A stretch of DNA of 7,772 nt, from NCBI GenBank assembly GCA_021808425.1, contig JAKBBS010000150.1, positions 1-7,772 of the forward strand. Reading direction: 5' to 3'. This DNA is from Actinomycetes bacterium. Lineage in GTDB: Bacteria > Actinomycetota > Acidimicrobiia > Acidimicrobiales > Palsa-688. Below are positions 1 to 6,143 of this stretch, one piece after another. Each line of letters opens with the position of its first letter. Positions within the stretch are counted from its first letter, which is position 1. Both the position numbers and the translations under genes were made by a program. The notes beneath the pieces were generated by a model. That model was not told the origin of the DNA. It was given only the letters and a program-made list of their open reading frames with translations, and searched no databases.

Positions 1-250
1 ACGCCAAGCCTGTAGCCTCCGCAACGTGCATTTCTGCGACTCGCAGCAACTCCTCGAGGCGCACGCGCCACACGGGGTCGGGATTGGCCTCCGGCTGCCC
101 GTCATTGGCAGCCCAGTCAGCCATCTGCTTGGCGATTTCCCAGTTCAGAGGACCCTGATTGGCGAAGATGTGGGCAATGCTGCGCATCAGCTCGGCGAAA
201 GGTCCGCCTTCGAACGGTCCGCCTGGCCCGAATCCCTGTGGTGTGCTCAC
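1..250 (-). CDS. DUF2342-family zinc-dependent metalloprotease, N-terminal fragment
   Basis: Only the first 83 codons are present; the gene reads leftward and leaves the window at base 1. Translation from the GTG at 250-248 gives a Gly/Pro-rich head (STPQGFGPGGPFEGGPF), then a helical stretch with GPLNWEIAKQMADWAA at residues 33-48 and VWRVRLEELLRVAEMHVAEA further on. This matches the start of the actinobacterial DUF2342 family, annotated as zinc-dependent metalloprotease or coenzyme F420 biosynthesis-associated hydrolase. In that family the GP(V/L)NW segment precedes the HExxH-type zinc site, which lies outside this window and cannot be checked. GAGGG just before the GTG is a short-spaced ribosome binding site. 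The neighbouring SDR starts divergently 53 bp away, so the two may share a promoter region. The physiological substrate is not known. The family call is good but rests on the N-terminus alone. Confidence 0.75.
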   Translation of the reverse strand, partial: MSTPQGFGPGGPFEGGPFAELMRSIAHIFANQGPLNWEIAKQMADWAANDGQPEANPDPVWRVRLEELLRVAEMHVAEATGLA

Positions 251-303
251 TTGCCCTCGTTTCGCTCCGGCAGCGCCTCCCAGCGTATCGGCATCGTAGG
301 CCA

Positions 304-1401
304 ATGAACACTGTCGTGGTCACCGGGGCGGCCGGCTGCATCGGCTCCCGGGTGGTCGAAACCCTGCTGGGTCGTGACGACGTCCACAAAGTGGTCGGCG
401 TCGATCTGCTTCGATGCGAAGCTCGCCACCCGAAGCTGCTTGCCGTCGTCGCGGACCTCTCCGAGCCGGGTGCGGTCGATTACGCCCAGCTCGTCGCCGG
501 TATCGAAGGCAACGCGTCGGTGGTCAACCTCGCTTGGGCGGCCGGCGACACGATGGGACTCGACTCGCAGGACCGGCCGCTCGTGGCGGCTGCGAACTCT
601 CGTTCGACCAGGGCCGTCCTCGAAGTTGCCGCCCAGTGCAGGGCCGGCTCGATCGTCCACGTGTCGAGCGCCACCGTATACGGCGCCTGGGCGGACAACG
701 ACGTGCCGTTGAGCGAGGAATCCCGGATACTTCCGAATCCTGAGCTTCCTTTCGCCGTTGCCAAAGCAGAAGCCGAGAGGATCATCGCCGAGTGGTCCGA
801 CGTTCATAGCTCTGTGCCGGTAGCGGTGATGAGGCCTGCGGTGACCGTCGGGTCCGGCGACAAGCCGCTCTACCAGGCGCTCGAGGCCACCAGAACGCCT
901 CTCGTAGCGCAGCCTGACCGCCTGGTTCAGTACCTCCACGTGGACGACTTGGTCTCTGCAGTGCTCTTCGCGTGGGAGAACCGCCTCGACGGGGTCTTCA
1001 ACGTGGCCCCCGATTCCGGCATCAGCGAGGATGAAGCCCGCCAGCTTGCCGGCGGTATCGCGAAAGTAGGCGTGCCGGGCCGGCTTGCCTACGCGCTGAG
1101 CACACTCGGCTGGAAGCTCGGACGGCGTGGGGTGCCCCCCGAGGCGCTCGCATACGCTACTCACCCTTGGGTCGTGTCCCCGGACCGCTTAGTGGCATTG
1201 GGCTGGCGTCCGGCGTATTCGAGCGCTGAAGCACTCGTCGAAACCGACGAGAAGTGGCATTGGGACGACTTGCCACCAGGCAAGCGCCAGAACTTCAACA
1301 CGGTCGTTGCGCTGAGCGCTGCGGGGAGCGTCCTCGCCCTTGTAGTGGCCTTTATCCTATCCAGAAGGCGCAGAACGAACAGGTCGGCGCTTCACTTCTG
1401 A
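304..1401 (+). CDS. NAD-dependent epimerase/dehydratase-like SDR with C-terminal membrane anchor
   Basis: A 365-residue extended short-chain dehydrogenase/reductase. The nucleotide-binding Rossmann motif TGAAGCIGSR is at residues 7-16, an acidic residue ends strand 2 (VGVDLL, D34), and SSATVYG (121-127) supplies the usual Ser and the conserved VYG. The VQYLHVDDLVSAV segment (208-220) and FNVA (232-235) are typical of NAD-dependent epimerases and dehydratases. The catalytic YxxxK position reads F-A-V-A-K (F150, K154), so the acid/base tyrosine is absent. Residues about 332-352 form a hydrophobic helix followed by SRRRRTNR, predicting a tail anchor with the enzyme domain in the cytoplasm. An in-frame start at 238 exists but would add 22 non-family residues before the Rossmann strand; the ATG at 304 starts directly with MNTVVVTGAAG. 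The substrate is unknown; a nucleotide sugar, lipid or modified substrate is possible, as is a non-catalytic sensing role. Confidence 0.88.
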   Translation: MNTVVVTGAAGCIGSRVVETLLGRDDVHKVVGVDLLRCEARHPKLLAVVADLSEPGAVDYAQLVAGIEGNASVVNLAWAAGDTMGLDSQDRPLVAAANSRSTRAVLEVAAQCRAGSIVHVSSATVYGAWADNDVPLSEESRILPNPELPFAVAKAEAERIIAEWSDVHSSVPVAVMRPAVTVGSGDKPLYQALEATRTPLVAQPDRLVQYLHVDDLVSAVLFAWENRLDGVFNVAPDSGISEDEARQLAGGIAKVGVPGRLAYALSTLGWKLGRRGVPPEALAYATHPWVVSPDRLVALGWRPAYSSAEALVETDEKWHWDDLPPGKRQNFNTVVALSAAGSVLALVVAFILSRRRRTNRSALHF

Positions 1402-1408
1402 GGCTGCG

Positions 1409-2734
1409 TCACTCCTGAGGTTGAGCTGCGACCGTGATGACGGCGTGCACTGTCTGCTTCGCGTGAACGAATGTCACCGGCACGGTGGCGCCAGGACTGA
1501 GAGCGCACACGTCGGCGAGCAGCGACCCTGCTGAGTCAAGCGGTGCCCCGTCGAAGCTCGTTACCACGTCGCCGACCTGGATCCCGGCCTTTTGAGCAGG
1601 GCTTCCCGCTATTACCTCGCCGATGCGCACTCCTCCCTGGATACCCATACGCGAAGCGATCTGTGACGGTATGCCTGTTGCGTTCGTGGCACCTATCCAC
1701 GGTTGTGAGATTCGGAGCCCGTCGACGATTTCGCGGGTCGCCCTGGCGGCTTTGTCGATGGGGACGGCGAACGTCGCCTGCTGGTCGCTTGACGCTGTCG
1801 CATCGACCGAAACGGTGATCGCCACCACCTGGCCGAAGGAGTCAACCAGGGGACTGCCACGCCCGGCGGCGCTGAGCGGCAAAGTTGACATTTCCACTAG
1901 GTCGTACATCGGATCGCCATCTGCGACGTCCACCGCCCGATCGGTGCTGCTTACAACACCGAGGCCGAGCGACGACGAGCTTCGGGCCCCTACTGCGAGC
2001 AGGGTCGACGCCTCCCGAATGTCAGCAACGCTGCCGGTCAGGGCAGGAGGCAGGCCGGGGAGGCTGGAGAATTCGACGATTGCGATCCCCTCGGCTTTGT
2101 CCTCGCCTACGAGCCTCGCCGAAACCGTCTGGCCTGCCATGGTGGTGAGCGCTACCGCTCCGACGTAGCCAGCGGCCTCACCAGGAGCAAAGAGCGAGAG
2201 GTCCGTTGCGAGGTAGGAGCGGCCGCTGTAGGAGGCGAGGACGACACCGCTGCCCTGCTGGGGGCCGCCTGCGCCGCTAACGGTGATGGCCATGACCGAC
2301 GGCACGGTCATGTCGTCCACCGAAGTCCAGTCCGCGCCGCCTGCGCCGCTCGTGGAGCTTCCCTGAGTGGCGAGCGAGACCACGGAAGAAGCGACCCCGC
2401 CTGCGGGTGAGACTATCGTCCGCCCACCCCACCACCCTTCGGCGGTCGCGAGGCCGGACACGACCAAGGCTGCGACCAGCCCCGCGACAACCCCAGTGAC
2501 CACGAAGCGGCCCCATTCGTTGGAGGCCAGCCGACCGACGAGAGAATGCTGCGCAAGGTCGGTCTGCTGGGACTGGAACGTGGCCGCCCACGATTCGGAG
2601 GGATGCCGCCAAAGCCGATCGTCGGGAGGAGGCAGCCACGCGTAGGCAGGACCTGCATCGTCGAAGCCCGCTTCGCCGGTTAGGCCGTCATCGAACTCTG
2701 GGTCAGGTTCGGTGCTGTCGAACGGCGGGCCCAC
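1409..2734 (-). CDS. S1C/HtrA-like membrane protein with PDZ domain, probable pseudoprotease
   Basis: A 441-residue protein read from a GTG at 2734-2732, with an in-frame stop (TAG) two codons upstream that rules out a longer form. Order: acidic cytoplasmic head (1-30), a WLPPPDDRLWRHPSE motif (33-47), a transmembrane helix near 77-97, a Ser/Gly/Thr-rich linker (105-140), a trypsin-like fold (about 143-340) and a C-terminal PDZ domain (about 345-436, with GSPAQKAGIQVGDVV at 377-391). The head-helix-protease-PDZ layout is that of actinobacterial membrane HtrA/DegP-like proteins. The catalytic positions do not match: the TNxHVV site reads ATDLSLF (176-182), the DLAV site reads EGIAIV (215-220), and the GNSGGPL site reads AGRGSPL (290-296). 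The extracytoplasmic domain therefore looks inactive and may bind peptides or partner proteins through PDZ. It converges with the SDR gene, 7 bp between stop codons. Fold assignment is firm; loss of activity is inferred from motif alignment by eye. Confidence 0.87.
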   Translation of the reverse strand: MGPPFDSTEPDPEFDDGLTGEAGFDDAGPAYAWLPPPDDRLWRHPSESWAATFQSQQTDLAQHSLVGRLASNEWGRFVVTGVVAGLVAALVVSGLATAEGWWGGRTIVSPAGGVASSVVSLATQGSSTSGAGGADWTSVDDMTVPSVMAITVSGAGGPQQGSGVVLASYSGRSYLATDLSLFAPGEAAGYVGAVALTTMAGQTVSARLVGEDKAEGIAIVEFSSLPGLPPALTGSVADIREASTLLAVGARSSSSLGLGVVSSTDRAVDVADGDPMYDLVEMSTLPLSAAGRGSPLVDSFGQVVAITVSVDATASSDQQATFAVPIDKAARATREIVDGLRISQPWIGATNATGIPSQIASRMGIQGGVRIGEVIAGSPAQKAGIQVGDVVTSFDGAPLDSAGSLLADVCALSPGATVPVTFVHAKQTVHAVITVAAQPQE

Positions 2735-2766
2735 GAGCTACGAGCCTAACGAGCGTCAATATCGAG

Positions 2767-2795
2767 GTGTCATCGCGGCTCCGGGGCCCTAGCAT
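2767..2795 (+). promoter_or_regulatory. Candidate moaE promoter giving a leaderless transcript
   Basis: In the 67-bp divergent gap, GTGTCA (2767-2772) and TAGCAT (2790-2795) are separated by 17 bp and each matches four of six positions of the sigma70-type -35 and -10 consensus. A start site 7 bases after the -10 would fall on the GTG at 2802, and no Shine-Dalgarno sequence is visible before that GTG, which fits a leaderless mRNA. Prediction only. Confidence 0.35.
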
Positions 2796-2801
2796 GGGCT
2801 C

Positions 2802-3281
2802 GTGGACATTTTAGAGAATCCACCGGGCGACGACGGGGTGGTATGGCTTGCGCTGACCAGTTCCGAGTTGCCGGTGGATCGTGCCTGGACGTGGGTACGC
2901 CGGGCCGACTGTGGTGCGATTGTAGTGTTCGTCGGCACGGTCAGAGATCATGCCGAAGGTCGCCCCGGGGTCACCATGCTCGAATACGAGGCATACGAGT
3001 CGCAGGTGGTCCCGCGGATGGAGGCTATAGCTGGAGATGCGTTGTCCCGTTGGGCGGGTCTCGGGCGCGTCGTGATATGGCACCGGACAGGACCGCTCGA
3101 GCTTGAGGAATGTTCGGTCGTCGTTGCCGTTTCGGCCGCGCATCGGGGGGAGGCCTTCGATGCGGCGCGCTTCTGCATCGACTCGGTGAAGCGGTCCGTT
3201 CCGATCTGGAAACGCGAAGTCTGGTCAGGCGGAGACGGCTGGGGACTCGACGCGCACGAGATAGCCGAGGTAGGTCAGTGA
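2802..3281 (+). CDS. moaE: Molybdopterin synthase catalytic (large) subunit MoaE
   Basis: A 159-residue MoaE, close to the usual family length of about 150. MoaE with the thiocarboxylated small subunit MoaD converts precursor Z (cyclic pyranopterin monophosphate) to molybdopterin in molybdenum cofactor synthesis. Family signatures are all present: VVFVGTVRD (41-49), LEYEAYE (60-66), SAAHRGEAFDAA (111-122) and SVKRSVPIWKRE (128-139). K130 and K137 correspond to the two essential active-site lysines of E. coli MoaE, and H114-R115 to the conserved His-Arg pair. The start is the GTG at 2802; the ATG at 2794 meets a stop after six codons. No moaD or other moa gene is in the window, so the small subunit must be elsewhere. 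The stop codon overlaps the next gene's start by four bases (GTGA), so moaE heads a coupled operon with a membrane protein and mreB. Confidence 0.95.
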   Translation: MDILENPPGDDGVVWLALTSSELPVDRAWTWVRRADCGAIVVFVGTVRDHAEGRPGVTMLEYEAYESQVVPRMEAIAGDALSRWAGLGRVVIWHRTGPLELEECSVVVAVSAAHRGEAFDAARFCIDSVKRSVPIWKREVWSGGDGWGLDAHEIAEVGQ

Positions 3282-3595
3282 CAGCGACATCGAGCACTGT
3301 TCTCTCGAACGTCATCTACCTGATCGGGGCTGTGGCGGTCGCCGGGGTCGGGATCCTGGTTCTCTGGTGGCGTCACCGTGTACCGACGTCTGTCGACGCG
3401 AAGATGGCGTCGTTCCAAAAGGGCCTCAGTGCCCTTGCACCCGACAGGAACACGTCGGGTTCGACCGGCCGACCCACGGGACAAGGCACGGAAGGCAACT
3501 TCAAGGTGAGGCCCGTCGCCCCGCAAGTGTCCCACCTGCGGGTGAGGGACGCGCCGGCACCCGTCGGTGAGGAACGGAACGGCCCAAATGGCTAG
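3278..3595 (+). CDS. Small single-pass membrane protein between moaE and mreB
   Basis: A 105-residue protein of unknown function. It begins at the GTG at 3278, which overlaps the moaE stop as GTGA, with GAGG at 3267-3270 seven bases upstream as ribosome binding site. Residues about 11-31 form one hydrophobic helix (NVIYLIGAVAVAGVGILVL), flanked on the C-terminal side by WWRHR, which by the positive-inside rule predicts an outside N-terminus and a cytoplasmic tail. The tail starts with a short amphipathic-looking segment (SVDAKMASFQKGLSAL) and continues as a Gly/Pro/Arg/Thr-rich, probably disordered stretch to the end. Its final codons overlap the mreB start by 8 bases. Both overlaps imply translational coupling. 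A longer ORF in the same frame opens at 3110 inside moaE but is only the shadow of that gene. A membrane partner or anchor for MreB is plausible from position alone. Confidence 0.75.
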   Translation: MTATSSTVLSNVIYLIGAVAVAGVGILVLWWRHRVPTSVDAKMASFQKGLSALAPDRNTSGSTGRPTGQGTEGNFKVRPVAPQVSHLRVRDAPAPVGEERNGPNG

Positions 3596-4586
3596 AGACC
3601 TGGCTATAGACCTCGGAACGGCGAACACCTTGGTGTACTCCCGGGGGCGGGGGATCGTGCTCAACGAGCCGACGGTTATCGCATTGAACTCACGCAGCCA
3701 GGAAGTCCTTGCGATGGGTCACGAAGCGTGGCAGATGATCGGCCGTACGCCCGGTTACATCATCGCGGTAAGACCTCTGCGCAAGGGGGCCATAACTGAC
3801 TTTGACATCACCCAGAGGATGATCCGTCTCCTCCTGCAGCGGACCGGGGTTTCACGCTTCAACCGGCCCAAAGTGATCATATGCGTCCCGTCTGCGATCA
3901 CGGAGGTCGAAAGGCGGGCCGTCCAGGAAGCGGCTCGGGGTGCCGGTGCGAATGGGGCCTACCTGATCGAGCAGCCGATGGCGGCTGCTATCGGCGCCGG
4001 TCTTCCCATCAACGAGCCGCTCGGCAACATGATCGTCGACGTCGGAGGCGGGACGACCGAAACGGCAGTGATTTCACTCGGCGGGGTGGTTGCGTTAGAA
4101 GCGATCCGCGTCGGGAGTTTCGACATCGACGCTTCGATCCAGACGTATGTCCGAAGAGAGTACGGGATCGCCGTGGGGGAACGGACCGCGGAGGAGATCA
4201 AGTTGGCGATCGGCTCGGCTTGGCCTTCCGAACGCGACGCAGTCAAGGCCGAGGTGAGGGGCCGGGACCTCATGTCCGGCCTCCCGAAGACCGTCATCCT
4301 CGCCCCCGAGGAGGTGCGCGAAGCGATCGAGGAGCAGGTCGGAGCAATCGTCGACTCCGTCGTAAAATGCCTCGGCAATTCACCACCTGAGCTCGCCCAG
4401 GACCTGATCAGCCAGGGGATCCACCTCGTGGGTGGGGGCGGGATGCTTTCCGGGTTGGACAAGCGAATCTCGTCGGAGACGTCGCTGCCCGTGCATCTCG
4501 TCGAAGCGCCGCTCGAGTGCGTGGTGATCGGGGCGGGGAGGTGCCTAGAAGAGTTCGAGGCCGTGCGCGACCTTTTTATGAACTGA
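3588..4586 (+). CDS. mreB: Rod shape-determining protein MreB (actin-like)
   Basis: A 332-residue bacterial actin homologue of normal length. It polymerises with ATP under the membrane and guides cell-wall synthesis in rod-shaped cells. Visible motifs are phosphate-1 DLGTANTLVY (8-17), NEPTVIAL (26-33), TPGYIIAVRPLRKGAITDFD (54-73), VIICVPS (96-102), EQPMAAAIGAGL (128-139), phosphate-2 DVGGGTTETAVISLGG (151-166) and the adenosine motif HLVGGGGMLSGL (279-290). The start is the ATG at 3588, giving the family's standard MARDLAIDLGTANT opening; a GTG 21 bases upstream would add seven atypical residues. The start lies within the last codons of the upstream membrane-protein gene. It is not followed by mreC or mreD: the next gene is convergent, so this is an isolated mreB or a paralogue, and a second copy with mreCD may exist elsewhere in the genome. 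All ATP-binding residues I can recognise are kept. Confidence 0.95.
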   Translation: MARDLAIDLGTANTLVYSRGRGIVLNEPTVIALNSRSQEVLAMGHEAWQMIGRTPGYIIAVRPLRKGAITDFDITQRMIRLLLQRTGVSRFNRPKVIICVPSAITEVERRAVQEAARGAGANGAYLIEQPMAAAIGAGLPINEPLGNMIVDVGGGTTETAVISLGGVVALEAIRVGSFDIDASIQTYVRREYGIAVGERTAEEIKLAIGSAWPSERDAVKAEVRGRDLMSGLPKTVILAPEEVREAIEEQVGAIVDSVVKCLGNSPPELAQDLISQGIHLVGGGGMLSGLDKRISSETSLPVHLVEAPLECVVIGAGRCLEEFEAVRDLFMN

Positions 4587-4607
4587 TCTTCTCAGGAGTC
4601 GAGAAGA
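4587..4607. terminator. Hairpin at the mreB/phosphatase convergent junction
   Basis: A perfect 7-bp inverted repeat, TCTTCTC (4587-4593) and GAGAAGA (4601-4607), with a 7-base loop, sits across the five-base gap between the two stop codons and the end of the phosphatase gene. It could act in both directions, but the stem has only three G-C pairs and no T-run follows on the mreB side, so it is at best a weak intrinsic terminator. Confidence 0.3.
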
Positions 4608-5374
4608 CGGTGGCGCAATACCGAGATGTCTTCGTCGGGCACCCCGCAGTGGCGGACATATGCGTCGAGCGAGCCGTGAAGCGCTCGAACCCACTCGAGC
4701 ACCGAGAGCAACGTGTCGCCGTCTGCGCTCAGGACGACCGGGTCGAGGTGCTTCAGGTGGTCGCTTGCTTGAGGATCCACCGATGCGAGAAGGGAGATCA
4801 GCGACGCCATATTTGCTGCGGTGGCCGCGTAGTCGTCGGCTATGACCTCGTCGTCGACGCCGAGCGAGCTAAGGACGAGGGCCGCTATCAGACCGGTCCT
4901 GTCCTTTCCTGCGGCGCAGTGCACGAGTGCCGGAAGTGTGCGCAAGCTCGCAAGAATCGCGTAGACCGCCGCGATCTCCGAGGCGCTATGCGTCAGGTAG
5001 GCGACGTAAAGGTCCCGCAGGGACGTCACGCCGTCGGGGAATATGTCTGCAACAGCGTTGTCGGGTTTCGACGAGTACTGCAATCCTACGTGCAGCATCA
5101 CCGGAACGCACCGACTCAAAGGGCGAATAGGATCACGGCGACGTTCCACGTGCGATCTGAGGTCGATGACCGTCCGTAGACCTATCTTCTCGAACGTCTC
5201 CACGTCACGGTCACTCAGGTAGCCAGGGTTGTCGCCGCGATACAACCGGTTCCTCTTTGTCATCCGCCCATCCCGGGTCGGCAGGCCACCCAGGTCTCTC
5301 ATATTGACTGCACCGTCGAGGTCGAGGCCTCTGGTGTCCGGATTCGACTCTGGTCGGCTGACTTCCGTCTTCAC
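4592..5374 (-). CDS. Tyrosine/dual-specificity protein phosphatase (MptpB-like, Y_phosphatase3)
   Basis: A 260-residue cysteine-based phosphatase read from the GTG at 5374-5372. The P-loop is HCAAGKDRTG (152-161), with nucleophile C153 and phosphate-binding R159 in the CX5R pattern; the K157-D158 pair matches the HCxxGKDR form of mycobacterial PtpB-type and lipid-like phosphatases. The family opening VNMRDLGG (23-30) and the TVIDLRSHVE segment (68-77) are also present, together with a long helical C-terminal half. An in-frame opening runs back to 5629, but this lies in another frame of the HEAT gene and has no family similarity, so the later GTG is preferred. It would hydrolyse phosphotyrosine, phosphoserine/threonine or possibly phosphoinositide substrates in the cytoplasm; no export signal is seen. 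It is the last gene of a leftward cluster, 85 bp after the HEAT-repeat gene, and converges with mreB. Confidence 0.9.
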   Translation of the reverse strand: MKTEVSRPESNPDTRGLDLDGAVNMRDLGGLPTRDGRMTKRNRLYRGDNPGYLSDRDVETFEKIGLRTVIDLRSHVERRRDPIRPLSRCVPVMLHVGLQYSSKPDNAVADIFPDGVTSLRDLYVAYLTHSASEIAAVYAILASLRTLPALVHCAAGKDRTGLIAALVLSSLGVDDEVIADDYAATAANMASLISLLASVDPQASDHLKHLDPVVLSADGDTLLSVLEWVRALHGSLDAYVRHCGVPDEDISVLRHRLLDS

Positions 5375-5389
5375 GTATCCCGTTCTAGC

Positions 5390-5437
5390 GTGAACCCGGC
5401 GGCTTGGAGGTGAACAACTCGCGAAGCACAGGTGAAA
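5390..5437. repeat. Three GTGAA(C/A) direct repeats in the HEAT-phosphatase gap
   Basis: GTGAAC occurs at 5390-5395 and 5410-5415 and GTGAAA at 5432-5437, on the plus strand, 20 and 22 bp apart, roughly two helical turns. They fill the 85-bp gap upstream of the phosphatase start and could be operator half-sites, though six-base repeats arise by chance often. Confidence 0.25.
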
Positions 5438-5459
5438 TGCTGGCGAACTTTGCTCAGGT

Positions 5460-6143
5460 TCAGCTCGCCCCGCTTCGGGTGGCTCCGGCCAGGTCCTCGG
5501 CGGCCTGGCGAACCTGCCAGTCCCTGTCCGAGAGAGCCCGCTCGACGGCTTCGTGTGCCAGGTCGGACTCGTAGGCTCCCAGGCTGATGACGCAACGCCT
5601 CCTGACCGACGGCTTGTCGCCCATTGCATTCAGGAGGGCGCGCAGGCCTTCCTCGGACTGGCTGCAGCCTAGAGCTACAACCGCCGACTCCCGGCAGAGG
5701 GTGTCGGGATGTTCGCAGGCGATCCTGCAGAGGGCGTCCAGTGCCGCCTTGTCGCTAGGAGGCATCGGCACGTCGTCGGCAAGTCCGGCTTCGCTTATCC
5801 CGAAGGCAGCGGCTTCCACCAGGGCCGGATCCTCGTCGTCGAGCATACCCACCAGGGCTGCTACGACCGCCTTACGCCCGCGCAGCTCCGCTATCGAACC
5901 CGCCAACTCCCCGACGTGGCGGCGCACGAGCGGGGACTCGTCGCCAGCGGCTGCGTCGAAGTCATCCGAGTTCAGCGCGCCCAAACGTACCAGGGCAGCG
6001 AGGCCGGCTCGGCGTACCTGAGCGTCGGGATCGACGAAGGCCGCCCTAGCGGATGCTTCGTCGCCTTGGTGGCCGGCGAGCACGCCCGCTCGACGACGAA
6101 CTGCGACCGGCGACGCGGAGGAAGAGCTGTCGGGGACTGTCAC
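5460..6143 (-). CDS. HEAT-repeat protein
   Basis: A 227-residue, mostly helical protein built from HEAT/PBS-lyase-type repeats. Repeat cores are visible near residues 38-55 (DPDAQVRRAGLAALVRLG), 68-85 (DESPLVRRHVGELAGSIA), 102-119 (DDEDPALVEAAAFGISEA), 145-162 (HPDTLCRESAVVALGCSQ), 177-190 (KPSVRRRCVISLGA) and 206-219 (DRDWQVRQAAEDLA), with about 31-42 residue spacing. Each shows the D/P-x-VRR-x-A-x-x-x-LG signature. Such repeats form an alpha solenoid that binds proteins; no catalytic site, signal peptide or membrane helix is seen. The first 20 residues are Ser-rich then basic. The GTG start overlaps the stop of the upstream small membrane-protein gene as GTGA and has no separate Shine-Dalgarno, so translation is probably coupled. 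It may be an adaptor between that membrane protein and a cytoplasmic partner, possibly the phosphatase downstream. Confidence 0.85.
   Translation of the reverse strand: MTVPDSSSSASPVAVRRRAGVLAGHQGDEASARAAFVDPDAQVRRAGLAALVRLGALNSDDFDAAAGDESPLVRRHVGELAGSIAELRGRKAVVAALVGMLDDEDPALVEAAAFGISEAGLADDVPMPPSDKAALDALCRIACEHPDTLCRESAVVALGCSQSEEGLRALLNAMGDKPSVRRRCVISLGAYESDLAHEAVERALSDRDWQVRQAAEDLAGATRSGAS

Noticed and set aside
238..303. Earlier in-frame start for the SDR gene
   Set aside because: It adds 22 residues unlike the family and overlaps the start of the divergent metalloprotease gene; the ATG at 304 begins exactly at the Rossmann strand.
247..1164. Long open frame of 305 codons on the minus strand, opposite the SDR gene
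   Set aside because: Arg/His/Gly-rich translation with no recognisable domain; it is the antisense shadow typical of GC-rich coding DNA.
1399..1411. Terminator between the SDR and the HtrA-like gene
   Set aside because: Only 7 bp separate the stop codons, and I see no hairpin followed by a T-run.
1623..2168. Open plus-strand frame opposite the HtrA-like gene
   Set aside because: Low-complexity Ser/Ala/Arg/Thr translation, no start signals and no family match, while the minus strand encodes a clear protein.
4517..5179. 220-codon plus-strand frame beginning in the mreB end and crossing the phosphatase
   Set aside because: Covers a phosphatase with intact catalytic motif on the other strand; its own translation shows no domain and it overlaps mreB by about 70 bases.
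5375..5629. N-terminal extension of the phosphatase back to 5629
   Set aside because: These codons lie in another frame of the HEAT-repeat gene and give a Pro/Ser/Arg-rich peptide; phosphatase similarity begins after the GTG at 5374.
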